Shown here one piece after another: positions 50,616 through 59,576 of a DNA stretch of 64,000 bases. The notes beneath the pieces are model-generated. The model made no database searches. It had not been told where the DNA came from and saw only the letters and a list, made by a program, of their open reading frames with translations. The position numbers were made by a program, and so were the translations under genes. Origin of the DNA: Lacibacter cauensis (GTDB lineage Bacteria; Bacteroidota; Bacteroidia; Chitinophagales; Chitinophagaceae); assembly GCF_007830055.1 (NCBI RefSeq), contig NZ_VLLE01000003.1:744001-808000 (forward strand), written 5' to 3'. Position 1 is the stretch's first letter; the number at the start of each line of letters is the position of its first letter.

Positions 50616-51722
50616 TTATTGAACAGCTATTCCATTGCAGATTTTTTTAGCAATAGCAGGGCCTTCGTAAATAAAACCGGTCCACACCTGTACCAGCACG
50701 GCTCCGGCCTGTAATTTTTCATTGGCATCGGCTGCTGAAAAAATGCCGCCGCTGGCAATAACCGGTATTTCACCGTTTGTTTTTTGAGTAATGTACTGCA
50801 CAATTTCGGTGCTGCGCTGTTTCACCGGTAAACCACTTAATCCGCCTGCACCAATGGCGGTTACAATTGCAGCATCGGTTATTAATCCTTCTCTGCTGAT
50901 GGTGGTGTTACTCGCTACCAATCCGTCCAGCTGAATTTCTTTTGCAAGGTCAATCACATCATCCAGCTGCGACTGTGTTAAGTCGGGTGCTATTTTTAGT
51001 AAGATCGGTTTTTCAACAACCGAATCTATTTTCAGTTTCAAACGTTCGGTACGCAGTGTTTGCAAATGCGAAAGAATTTTACGTAACGAATCTTTCTCCT
51101 GCAGTTCACGCAGACCGGGTGTATTGGGGCTGCTTACATTCACTACGAAATAATCTACATAATCAAACAACTCATTAAAGCAGATCTCGTAATCTTTCCA
51201 TGCATCTTCATTCGGAGTTACTTTGTTCTTACCGATGTTTCCGCCTATGATGAGCCGTGAATGGTGCGTGGTGAGTGGTGAGTTTTCGTACTTCGTACTT
51301 TGTACTTCGTGCTTTTCTTTCCATTTCTTCAATCGTTCTGCAACAACCTTTACACCATCGTTATTAAAACCCATACGGTTGATGATGGCCTTGTCTTTTG
51401 GTAAACGGAAGAGGCGTGGTTGATCATTCCCATCCTGTGGTTTTGGTGTTACAGTACCAATCTCAACAAAACCAAAACCAAGCACTTCCAGTTCACGCAG
51501 GTACTTTGCATTTTTATCGAAACCTGCTGCAAGTCCAACACGGTTCTTAAATTCTAACCCCCAACTTTCGAAAGCCAGTTTTTTATTCTTTGCCTGAAAA
51601 TTTGCAGCGAGTATTTTTTTAATGAAGCCGATGGAGCAGAAAAACCGCAGTGCATTCATTGCGAAGTAGTGTACTTTCTCTGCATCAAACCAAAAGAAAA
51701 TGGAGCGTATAAGCTGGTACAT
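50616..51722 (-). CDS. pyrD: Dihydroorotate dehydrogenase (quinone)
   Basis: This class 2 enzyme oxidises dihydroorotate to orotate in pyrimidine synthesis and passes electrons to quinone at the inner membrane. Start ATG 51722 opens MYQLIRSIFFWFDAEKVHYFAMN, the usual membrane-associated helices. FMN and substrate landmarks are KNRVGLAAGFDKNAKYL, NRMGFNNDG, IIGGNIGKNKVTPNEDA, the catalytic-Ser region VNVSSPNTPGLRELQ and a late GGIFSAADA. Residues about 135-158 (the KHEVQSTKYENSPLTTHHSR stretch), between the RLKKW helix and LIIGGNIGKNK, are an in-frame extra segment whose DNA is repeat-like. Total length of 368 is above the usual 340-345. Confidence 0.94.
   Translation of the reverse strand: MYQLIRSIFFWFDAEKVHYFAMNALRFFCSIGFIKKILAANFQAKNKKLAFESWGLEFKNRVGLAAGFDKNAKYLRELEVLGFGFVEIGTVTPKPQDGNDQPRLFRLPKDKAIINRMGFNNDGVKVVAERLKKWKEKHEVQSTKYENSPLTTHHSRLIIGGNIGKNKVTPNEDAWKDYEICFNELFDYVDYFVVNVSSPNTPGLRELQEKDSLRKILSHLQTLRTERLKLKIDSVVEKPILLKIAPDLTQSQLDDVIDLAKEIQLDGLVASNTTISREGLITDAAIVTAIGAGGLSGLPVKQRSTEIVQYITQKTNGEIPVIASGGIFSAADANEKLQAGAVLVQVWTGFIYEGPAIAKKICNGIAVQ
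51257..51316. repeat. Short-period repeat inside pyrD
   Basis: GTGAATGGTGCGTGGTGAG-like units (51257-51282) are joined to CGTACTTCGTACTTTGTACTT-like units (51287-51310). The first half resembles the intergenic repeats at 45.9 and 48.6 kb. The tract is translated within PyrD without breaking the frame. Confidence 0.6.
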
Positions 51723-51856
51723 GCGTGCGAAGATAAACTTCAATTGCCGTTCGTAGATTAACAACAATGATTTGGATTGAATTCTTTTGAAGCCTTAACT
51801 TTGAATTAGAAAGTTGCATAAACAACTATTTAACGATTGAACCTAAAAAAATTTCT

Positions 51857-53035
51857 ATGCAGGAAGCATATATCGTAGCCGGTTACCGTACGGCAGTGGG
51901 CAAATCAAAAAGAGGTGGGTTTCGTTTTACACGACCTGATGATTTGGCAATTGATGTCATCAAAGGCTTATTGGCAAGTGTACCGCAGCTCGACCCGAAG
52001 CAAGTGGATGATGTGATTGTGGGGAATGCTGTACCCGAAGCTGAACAAGGCTTGCAGGTTGGCCGCATCATTGCTGCCCGTGCAGTTGGTTTTCATGCTC
52101 CGGGTATGACGGTGAACCGTTATTGTGCAAGCGGCTTGGAAACAATCGCTATTGCCACAGCAAAGATCCGCATGGGTATGGCCGAATGTGTTATTGCAGG
52201 GGGTACCGAAAGTATGAGCCTGGTACCAACAGCAGGTTGGAAAACCGTTCCTGCTTATTCCATTGCCAAAGATGAACCCGACTATTATTTAAGCATGGGT
52301 TTAACAGCCGAGGCTGTTGCCAAAGAATATAAGGTGAGCCGAGAAGACCAGGATCAGTTTGCCTTCAACAGCCATATGAAAGCAAAAGCTGCTATTGAAA
52401 ACGGTTATTTCAAAAGCGGTATACTGCCTATTACGGTTGAAGAAGTTTACCTGAATGAAAAAGGCAAAAAGCAAACAAGAAGTTATGTGGTAGATACGGA
52501 TGAAGGTGTGCGTGCCGATACCAATGTAGAATCACTGGCAAAGCTGAAACCTGCTTTTGCAGTGAACGGTTCTGTTACTGCTGGCAACTCATCACAAACA
52601 AGTGATGGTGCAGCCTTTGTGTTGGTGATGAGTGAGCGATTGGTCAACCAGCTGGGCTTAAAACCCATTGCCCGTTTGGTGAACTGTGCATCGGCCGGAG
52701 TCCATCCACGCATAATGGGTATTGGCCCTGTAGAAGCGGTGCCCAAAGTATTAAAGCAAGCCGGAATGAACCAAAACGATATTGATTTGTTTGAATTAAA
52801 TGAAGCGTTTGCTTCGCAATCATTGGCGGTTATCCGTGAGCTGAATCTCAATCCTGAGATTGTGAACATTAACGGTGGTGCAATTGCGTTGGGACATCCG
52901 TTGGGTTGTACAGGTGCGAAACTGACGATTCAAATCACCAACGATATGAAGCGCCTTAACAAAAAATACGGTATTGTAACGGCCTGTGTGGGTGGTGGCC
53001 AAGGCATTGCAGGCATTATTGAAAACATTGTTTAA
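51857..53035 (+). CDS. Acetyl-CoA C-acyltransferase (thiolase)
   Basis: This is a thiolase of the fatty-acid beta-oxidation or acetoacetyl-CoA type. The 392 residues carry the acyl-enzyme Cys90 in NRYCASGLET, His347 in GGAIALGHPLGCTGAK and Cys377 in TACVGGGQGIAGI, all normal. The opening AYIVAGYRTAVGKSKRGGFRFTRPDDLAIDVI is nearer to FadA/FadI-type 3-ketoacyl-CoA thiolases than to short biosynthetic ones, but the exact chain preference is not decidable. No acyl-CoA dehydrogenase or hydratase gene is adjacent. The gene is monocistronic. Confidence 0.92.
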   Translation: MQEAYIVAGYRTAVGKSKRGGFRFTRPDDLAIDVIKGLLASVPQLDPKQVDDVIVGNAVPEAEQGLQVGRIIAARAVGFHAPGMTVNRYCASGLETIAIATAKIRMGMAECVIAGGTESMSLVPTAGWKTVPAYSIAKDEPDYYLSMGLTAEAVAKEYKVSREDQDQFAFNSHMKAKAAIENGYFKSGILPITVEEVYLNEKGKKQTRSYVVDTDEGVRADTNVESLAKLKPAFAVNGSVTAGNSSQTSDGAAFVLVMSERLVNQLGLKPIARLVNCASAGVHPRIMGIGPVEAVPKVLKQAGMNQNDIDLFELNEAFASQSLAVIRELNLNPEIVNINGGAIALGHPLGCTGAKLTIQITNDMKRLNKKYGIVTACVGGGQGIAGIIENIV

Positions 53036-53060
53036 TCTCCCGTCGTAATAAAGCAGAGTA

Positions 53061-53090
53061 ATCCCGTCCTTCGTGACGGGATTTTTTTAT
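53061..53090 (+). terminator. Intrinsic terminator of the thiolase gene
   Basis: The stem ATCCCGTC/GACGGGAT (53061-53068 with 53075-53082) is followed by seven T residues. Confidence 0.85.
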
Positions 53091-53187
53091 GCCTTTCCTA
53101 CAGGTTTAGTCGTTTTTTTCCTGCCCGTTAAACTTTTGTATCTTAATCAGCTCAAACAATCGATTTCCTGCTTAAACCAACTGCCTT

Positions 53188-54870
53188 ATGGATCGTAGAG
53201 CATTTCTTACTGCCAAAAAATCGAAGCAACCGGCTTCGGTAAAACCTCTGCCTTTGGAAGGGCGTACTTCTACCGGTTTGGCCGTGTACACAGGTGCATG
53301 GACCAAATCAGAAATAACCCATTTGCTGAAACGCACCATGTTTGGTGCCCGCATCGACGACATTAATTATTTCGCTGCAAAAACAATGGGTGAGGCAGTA
53401 GATGAATTGTTGAATCCTGTTGCAGCTTTGCCCAATCCGCCTTTGAAAGATTATGATGGGGTAACCGGTGCCGCTACTCCCGATAATGATGTCGCAAACG
53501 GCGCAACCTGGATCAACAGCGTAAACAACGATGGTACAATTCAAAGCCGCCGCAGGGCATCGTTTAAAAAATGGTGGATGGGTTGTTTGTTGCAGCAAGA
53601 CAGAAGCATCAGGGAAAAGATGACCTTGTTCTGGCACAATCATTTTGCAACCGAAACGGTTGATGTAAGCAATGCGAATTTATTATACAAACACGCCAAT
53701 CTGTTGCGCACAAAGGCATTGGGAAATTTTAAACAGCTGGTACGAGATATTACACTCGATCCGGCTATGTTGGTTTATTTAAACGGACGTTCCAATACAG
53801 CAACTGCTCCCGATGAAAACTATGCACGTGAATTGCAGGAGTTGTTTACACTGGGAAAAGAAAATAATCCGAATTACACTGAAGCCGATGTAAAAGCTGC
53901 AGCAAAAATATTAACCGGCTGGCGGGTTGATACAACGGTGAACACATTTCCATCTTACTTCACATCATCAAGGCATGATGCAACAACGAAAACCTTCTCT
54001 TCTTTTTACAACAATACAACAGTAACCGGTCGTACCGGTACAACAGCAGGTGATCTGGAATTGGATGATTTGCTCAATATGATTTTTGCAAAGAATGTAG
54101 AAGTAAGTCGATTTATGGCAAAGAAGCTCTACCGCTTTTTTGTGCATTACGATATTGATGCAGCAGCAGATGCAAATGTGATTGAACCATTGGCACTCAT
54201 TCTTCGTACAAATAATTGGGACATAAAACCGGCACTAACCACACTGTTTAAAAGCGAACATTTCTTTGATGTATTGAACAGGGGTGCAATGATTAAATCG
54301 CCGATTGATCATGCAGTGGCATTGTGCAGAGAATGGGAAGTCGTTTTTCCAACAGCTGCTGCTGAGTATGCAGATACCTATGGTATGTGGAATTATATTA
54401 TGAGTGTTGCTGCAAACAACCAGCAAAGCATTGGAGATCCACCGAATGTTGCGGGCTGGCCTGCTTACTACCAGGTACCACAGTATTACGAATTATGGGT
54501 AAATACCGATACGTTGCCCAAACGTAATCAGTTCAGCGATCTGATGATTGGCAATGGTTACACACGCAACGGAAAAAAGATTGTGATAGATGCTGTAGCA
54601 TTTACAAAAAAGCTCAGCAATCCCGGCGACCCCAATGAATTGATTAATGAGTTGTTTGAAATCCTGTTCCAGATTCCACTTTCGCAACAGGTAAAAGATC
54701 AATTGAAAAAAGATTTTCTGTTAACCGGTCAGGACTCCGATTATTACTGGACTAATGCCTGGAATATTTATATCGCATCGCCAGTTACAGCCAACTACAA
54801 TGTGGTGAATACACGTTTACGTGGACTGTTTAAGTATTGTATGAACCTCGCCGAATACCAGTTGGCTTAA
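53188..54870 (+). CDS. DUF1800 protein
   Basis: This 560-residue protein is of the DUF1800 family. Visible landmarks are LKRTMFGARIDDINYFAAKTMGEAVDELL, the helix KKWWMGCLLQQDRSIREKMTLFWHNHFATE, YLNGRSNTATAPDENYARELQELFTLG and ILTGWRVDTTVNTFPSYF, then a C-terminal PNVAGWPAYYQ segment. The start has no conventional signal peptide, but the family is considered periplasmic or exported in many bacteria. It is 18 bases before a DUF1501 gene, and the pair is conserved widely. The biochemical function of the family is unknown; a role with secreted hydrolases is only inference. Confidence 0.9.
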   Translation: MDRRAFLTAKKSKQPASVKPLPLEGRTSTGLAVYTGAWTKSEITHLLKRTMFGARIDDINYFAAKTMGEAVDELLNPVAALPNPPLKDYDGVTGAATPDNDVANGATWINSVNNDGTIQSRRRASFKKWWMGCLLQQDRSIREKMTLFWHNHFATETVDVSNANLLYKHANLLRTKALGNFKQLVRDITLDPAMLVYLNGRSNTATAPDENYARELQELFTLGKENNPNYTEADVKAAAKILTGWRVDTTVNTFPSYFTSSRHDATTKTFSSFYNNTTVTGRTGTTAGDLELDDLLNMIFAKNVEVSRFMAKKLYRFFVHYDIDAAADANVIEPLALILRTNNWDIKPALTTLFKSEHFFDVLNRGAMIKSPIDHAVALCREWEVVFPTAAAEYADTYGMWNYIMSVAANNQQSIGDPPNVAGWPAYYQVPQYYELWVNTDTLPKRNQFSDLMIGNGYTRNGKKIVIDAVAFTKKLSNPGDPNELINELFEILFQIPLSQQVKDQLKKDFLLTGQDSDYYWTNAWNIYIASPVTANYNVVNTRLRGLFKYCMNLAEYQLA

Positions 54871-54888
54871 CAATTAAAATCTGATTCA

Positions 54889-56466
54889 ATGAAACGCAGA
54901 GATTTTTTACAGAACACAATACCGGCAGCCATACTGCCATCCATCATCGACAAGTTTTCGTTTCGGGTGTTAGGCGATAACCCCGTGATGAATGCATTAC
55001 TGAACACGTATGTAGATACAGACCGTGTATTGGTTATTATTCAACTCAACGGTGGGAACGATGGATTGAACATGGTTATTCCGCTCGATCAATACAGTAA
55101 ATATTATAATGCACGTACCAACATTGCTATTGCACAAAATAAAGTACTTACGTTGAGTGGTACCAATGCAGTTGGTTTACATCCTTCCATGACAGGTTTG
55201 CAAACAATGTATAACGAAGGTAAACTTCGGTTGGTGCAGGCCGTTGGTTATCCTAATCCCAACTTTTCGCATTTTCGTGCAACCGATATCTGGATGAGTG
55301 CAAGTGACAGTGATCAACAGTTATACAGTGGCTGGACAGGTCGTTACCTCAACGATCAGTTTGCGAATTATCCTTCGGGTTATCCCAACACAACCATGCC
55401 CGATCCATTGGGGATACAGATCGGTTCTTCTGCTTCATTAACGTTTCAGGGGCCGAGTGTAAACATGGGCATCAGCATTTCAAGCGCAACTAATTTTTAT
55501 AATCTCATCAACGGTATTGAAGATCCTGCACCAGCAACAAAAGCAGGCAATGCCTTGCAGTATGTACGCTTGGTTGCCAAACAATCCAATCAATATGCAA
55601 CTCGTATTTCTGCAGCTGCAGCAGCTGTTCCAACGCAAGGCACTTATCCAACTGGTAATACATTGGCCGATCAGTTAAAAATTGTTGCACGCCTCATTAA
55701 AGGCGGCTTAAAAACAAGAGTGTACATGGTAAGCATGGGTGGGTTTGATACACATTCGGCACAAACAAATACCGATACTGCAACAGGTACACACGCAACG
55801 CTGATGCAACGTTTGAGTGATGCCGTAAAGGCATTCCAGGACGATCTGAAAGGGTTAGGTATTGAAGATCGTGTAATTGGTATGACGTTTAGTGAGTTTG
55901 GCCGACGCATCAAATCGAATGCAAGCACAGGAACCGATCACGGAGCAGCAGCACCGATGTTTGTATTCGGCAGCAAAGTCAATCCCGGTATTACCGGTGT
56001 AAATCCAATCATACCAGCAACGGCAACGGTTAACGATAACATACCCATGCAATACGATTTTCGCAGTGTGTATGCCACCATTTTGCAGAACTGGTTTTGT
56101 GTTGATAACATCACACTGCAAACCATCATGCTGCAGAACTTTCAGCAGCTTGGTTTATGTGCAAACGGAAACTGTACAACTACCAATATTGACGATATCC
56201 GCAATGCAGGCATTACACTTATCTCCAATTATCCCAATCCGTTTACCTCAACTACTACCATCAGCTTTACAACAAAAGGCGGGCATACATTAGTGCAGAT
56301 CATGGATGCACTGGGCCGTGTACTTACAACACCGGTTGACAGAACTTACAGTGCAGGGAAATACCAGGTAAGTTTTGATTCCTATACTTTACCACCGGGT
56401 GTTTACTACATGCGTTTCCAGAATGGAAGTACACAGCAGGTAAAACCAATGTTGAAGGTTCGGTAA
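54889..56466 (+). CDS. DUF1501 protein with T9SS type A sorting domain
   Basis: This 525-residue protein begins KRRDFLQNTIPAAILPSIIDKFSF, a twin-arginine-like start (RRDFL) typical of DUF1501 proteins. The DUF1501 region shows DRVLVIIQLNGGNDGLNMVIPLDQYSKYY, MVSMGGFDTHSAQ and MTFSEFGRRIKSNASTGTDHGAAAPMFVFG, which resemble sulfatase/alkaline-phosphatase-fold metal sites. The last 80 residues, beginning LISNYPNPFTSTTTISFTTKGG and ending GVYYMRFQNGSTQQVKPMLKV, are a T9SS type A sorting domain. The product is thus likely delivered to the cell surface. It is in an operon with the DUF1800 gene. Confidence 0.9.
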   Translation: MKRRDFLQNTIPAAILPSIIDKFSFRVLGDNPVMNALLNTYVDTDRVLVIIQLNGGNDGLNMVIPLDQYSKYYNARTNIAIAQNKVLTLSGTNAVGLHPSMTGLQTMYNEGKLRLVQAVGYPNPNFSHFRATDIWMSASDSDQQLYSGWTGRYLNDQFANYPSGYPNTTMPDPLGIQIGSSASLTFQGPSVNMGISISSATNFYNLINGIEDPAPATKAGNALQYVRLVAKQSNQYATRISAAAAAVPTQGTYPTGNTLADQLKIVARLIKGGLKTRVYMVSMGGFDTHSAQTNTDTATGTHATLMQRLSDAVKAFQDDLKGLGIEDRVIGMTFSEFGRRIKSNASTGTDHGAAAPMFVFGSKVNPGITGVNPIIPATATVNDNIPMQYDFRSVYATILQNWFCVDNITLQTIMLQNFQQLGLCANGNCTTTNIDDIRNAGITLISNYPNPFTSTTTISFTTKGGHTLVQIMDALGRVLTTPVDRTYSAGKYQVSFDSYTLPPGVYYMRFQNGSTQQVKPMLKVR

Positions 56467-56548
56467 ACACACTAATGCATAAAGGAATTGTGAAAATTCC
56501 AGCAATATTCAGCCACTTAAAAAATAAAGTTTTGAAATTTGAAACTTT

Positions 56549-56564
56549 GTTGCAAATTTGCAAC
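56549..56564. promoter_or_regulatory. 16-bp perfect palindrome before the TonB receptor gene
   Basis: GTTGCAAATTTGCAAC is a complete dyad ending two bases before the ATG at 56566. Its position at the translation start suits a repressor operator. The GTTGCAA half-site recalls Fur/Zur-type sites that I associate with Bacteroidota zinc regulons, but I cannot confirm the regulator. Confidence 0.5.
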
Positions 56565-56565
56565 C

Positions 56566-58926
56566 ATGTTTCAAATGATACGAGCGATCGTTTTTATTGC
56601 TTTCGGCCTGATCTTTCAAACGGCTGCAGCACAGTGTACCCTTACTTTATCAGGGCATGTAAACGATATTGAAACAAAAGAACATTTGTCCGACGCTGTT
56701 ATCCGTATCAAGGAATTAAAGATTACAGCAATCACTGATAAAGACGGCTTTTACAGTTTTAAGGGATTATGCCCGGGTGTGTACACGTTAGAAGTAAGTC
56801 ATGCTGGTTGTGTTACCGCAGAGAAACATATTCATCTTAAAACCGATCTTGAAACAGATATCGATTTATCGCATGCAGTAACCGAACTGCAGGAAGTGGT
56901 TATACAGGGCAAGGCCTCGGGTGCAGCAACTCCATCGGCCGAAGTAAAAGGAAAAGCACTGGAAGCAACACGTGGGTTAAGTTTAGCAGAGTCAATTAAA
57001 AAAGTGAGTGGTGTAAGCATGTTGCAAACCGGATCGAATATTTACAAGCCCGTGATTCACGGTTTGCACAGTAACAGGGTGCTCATTTTAAACAATGGTG
57101 TACGGCAGGAAGGACAGCAATGGGGTAATGAACATGCGCCGGAGATTGATCCGTTTATTGCCAACCGCATTTCAGTGATTAAAGGTGCATCAGCCATTCG
57201 TTATGGTGCCGATGCCATTGGTGGTGTAATATTGGTTGAACCGAAATTATTACGGCATGATCCTGGTATAGACGGGGAAGTGAATACTGCTTTGTTCAGC
57301 AATAACCGCATGGGCGTATTATCGGCTATGCTGGAAGGAAACAGCGAACGGAAACCTGCATTCAGTTGGCGTGTACAGGGAACAGTTAAGCGTGGTGGTT
57401 ACGCACATACACCTAATTATTGGTTAGCTAATTCGGCAAATGAGGAATACAATTTTTCTGCAGCAGCGGGCTGGAAAAAGCAGGAATGGGGAACCGAACT
57501 TTTTTATTCGCAATTCAATACAAGACTGGGCATTTTTGCAGGTTCACATATAGGCAACGTAACTGATTTGTGGAATGCAATACTTTCGAAAGATCCTCCC
57601 GATTATATTAAAAACGTTGGGTTTTCTTACAACATTGATCGTCCGTACCAGGATATTCAGCACCAGTTACTCAAGGCAAAAACATGGAAGAATACCGGAA
57701 CAATCGGCCGGTTGAATCTTGTTGTATCCGGCCAGTACAATAACCGGCAGGAGTACGATCAGAAACGATTTGCCAGCAGCAGCAATGCTCCGCAGCTCGA
57801 TCTTTCCATTGCTACTGGTATGGCCGAATTGGTGTGGGATCATTTCAATACCGGCGACTTTCGTGGTACAATCGGCGGCTCGTTCATGTATCAAAACAAT
57901 CAGTACGAACGCAGGCTGTTTATTCCGAATTACGAATCAACCAATACCGGATTGTTTGTAATTGAGAAGTGGACAAAAAACAAACTTGATATTGAAGCAG
58001 GTGTAAGATTCGATCGGAAATCGATTTACAATACAACTGATAACGGCGCTGTACGTTTCTATGCCGACCGTTTATTTAATAATCTTTCGGGTAATATTGG
58101 TTTTAATTACCGGTTTACGCCAGCGTTTCGTGCAACAGTACATGCTTCAACAGCATGGCGTGCACCACAGGTAAATGAATTGTATGCTGATGGGTTGCAC
58201 CATGGTGCGGCACGTATTGAAAAAGGCAACGCAACTTTAACACCTGAGCGAGCCAATAATATTGCTGCCAATTTTATTTTCAGTAACAGTAAATGGGATA
58301 TTGATGCAGGCATATATCACAAAGAAATTGATGGATTTATTTTTCTTGAACCAACCTTTCCTCCCGAGTTAACCATTCGTGGCGCTTTCCCTGCATTTCG
58401 CTATACACAAACCAATGCACGGTTAAGCGGATTGGATTTTTCTGCTGCCTACAGTTTTGATGCGCACTTCAGCTCTTCGCTTAAAGCATCGTTGTTACGG
58501 GCATGGGATAAAACCAACAAGCAATGGTTAATACAAATGCCTGCCGACAGATATGAAGCAGCGGTAGAATATAATTTCGGCAATGCCCGTAAACTGAACG
58601 ATACCTATATTGGAATCAACAGTACATGGGTATTGCAGCAAACACGTGTACCTGCAACGGGTAATATTGAAGTGCCCGGCACCACAGTTAAACAATCGGA
58701 TTATCTTAATCCTCCGCCGGCTTATTTCTTACTTGGTTTTGAAGCGGGTACAAAACTGAAATGGAAACATAACAATGTCAGTTTCATTTTAGCTGTAACC
58801 AATCTGCTTAACAAAGCTTACAGAGATTACATGAATTCGTTCCGCTATTTCAGCGATGAAATGGGTCGAAATATTTCACTGCGTATACGTATACCTTTTG
58901 ATATTAAACACAAACACAAATCGTAA
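56566..58926 (+). CDS. TonB-dependent receptor, possibly for a metal or metal complex
   Basis: This is a 786-residue outer membrane receptor. ATG 56566 gives a signal peptide (MIRAIVFIAFGLIFQTAAAQ inside it); ATG 56575 is an alternative. A carboxypeptidase-like domain (LSGHVNDIETKEHLSDAVIRIKELKITAITDKDG) precedes a plug with KKVSGVSMLQTGSNIYKPVIHGLHSNRVLILNNGVRQEGQQWGNEHAPEIDPFIA and ISVIKGASAIRYGADAIGGVILV. That plug with HAPEID is typical, to my memory, of a Bacteroidota receptor family related to ZnuD-type zinc receptors. The palindrome at its start and the lipoprotein gene 23 bases downstream fit a small regulated uptake unit. The substrate is inference. Confidence 0.88.
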   Translation: MFQMIRAIVFIAFGLIFQTAAAQCTLTLSGHVNDIETKEHLSDAVIRIKELKITAITDKDGFYSFKGLCPGVYTLEVSHAGCVTAEKHIHLKTDLETDIDLSHAVTELQEVVIQGKASGAATPSAEVKGKALEATRGLSLAESIKKVSGVSMLQTGSNIYKPVIHGLHSNRVLILNNGVRQEGQQWGNEHAPEIDPFIANRISVIKGASAIRYGADAIGGVILVEPKLLRHDPGIDGEVNTALFSNNRMGVLSAMLEGNSERKPAFSWRVQGTVKRGGYAHTPNYWLANSANEEYNFSAAAGWKKQEWGTELFYSQFNTRLGIFAGSHIGNVTDLWNAILSKDPPDYIKNVGFSYNIDRPYQDIQHQLLKAKTWKNTGTIGRLNLVVSGQYNNRQEYDQKRFASSSNAPQLDLSIATGMAELVWDHFNTGDFRGTIGGSFMYQNNQYERRLFIPNYESTNTGLFVIEKWTKNKLDIEAGVRFDRKSIYNTTDNGAVRFYADRLFNNLSGNIGFNYRFTPAFRATVHASTAWRAPQVNELYADGLHHGAARIEKGNATLTPERANNIAANFIFSNSKWDIDAGIYHKEIDGFIFLEPTFPPELTIRGAFPAFRYTQTNARLSGLDFSAAYSFDAHFSSSLKASLLRAWDKTNKQWLIQMPADRYEAAVEYNFGNARKLNDTYIGINSTWVLQQTRVPATGNIEVPGTTVKQSDYLNPPPAYFLLGFEAGTKLKWKHNNVSFILAVTNLLNKAYRDYMNSFRYFSDEMGRNISLRIRIPFDIKHKHKS

Positions 58927-58949
58927 AAACAATCATTAAATCAATTGTT

Positions 58950-59501
58950 ATGAAAATGAAACACATCAAACTCTTTGCAGTAGTGATGCTGAGCGGATTA
59001 ATTCTGGCCGGATGTAAAAAGAAAAATAACGAAGAAGAAAATGAAGAAGAACTGATTACAACAGTAAAGCTTACGTTAACACCGGTTGGGGGTGGCAGTG
59101 CGTTGGTTTATTCGTGGAAAGATGTTGATGGAGTAGGAGGGAATGCTCCGGTTATTCAGGCGGTAACATTAGCGCCATCAAAAGTGTACAATTGTTCTGT
59201 ACAGTTTTTAAATGAAAGCGTAACTCCAGCCGAAGATATTACAACCGAAGTGGTAACTGAAGGAGTAGATCACCAGGTGTATTACGCCGTAAGCGGAGGT
59301 GCTGCCTTAACCATTAACGGACTGAATACAGATGGTAATGGTTTGCCGCTGGGTACAACATCATCGTTTACCACTGCAGCTGCAAGTACCGGTTCGTTAA
59401 AAATAACCTTAAAGCATAAGCCTGGTGTTAAGGCAGCAAACGATGCTGTAACAAAGGGTGAAACAGATGTAGAAGTGGATTTTCCGGTTACCATTCAATA
59501 G
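58950..59501 (+). CDS. Lipoprotein encoded with the TonB receptor
   Basis: This 183-residue lipoprotein has signal MKMKHIKLFAVVMLSGLILAGC with lipobox LAGC and an acidic, Lys-rich segment just after the Cys (KKKNNEEENEEE), typical of lipoproteins kept near or exported to the surface in Bacteroidota. The rest is beta-rich: TTVKLTLTPVGGGSALVYSWKDVDGVGGNAPVIQAVTLAPSKVYNCSVQFLNES, then a second strand set with HQVYYAVSG and SLKITLKHKPGVKA. It is 23 bases downstream of the receptor and presumably works with it as a surface-exposed binding partner (inference). A terminator follows. Confidence 0.78.
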   Translation: MKMKHIKLFAVVMLSGLILAGCKKKNNEEENEEELITTVKLTLTPVGGGSALVYSWKDVDGVGGNAPVIQAVTLAPSKVYNCSVQFLNESVTPAEDITTEVVTEGVDHQVYYAVSGGAALTINGLNTDGNGLPLGTTSSFTTAAASTGSLKITLKHKPGVKAANDAVTKGETDVEVDFPVTIQ

Positions 59502-59528
59502 TTCCGTGGTTTAAGATAAAAGTGAAGA

Positions 59529-59562
59529 AAGCTGCAGTTTACTGCAGCTTTTCTTTTGTTTG
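59529..59562 (+). terminator. Intrinsic terminator after the receptor-lipoprotein pair
   Basis: The stem AAGCTGCAG/CTGCAGCTT (59529-59537 with 59542-59550, loop TTTA) is followed by TTCTTTTGTTT. Confidence 0.8.
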
Positions 59563-59576
59563 ATTATTTTTAAGCC

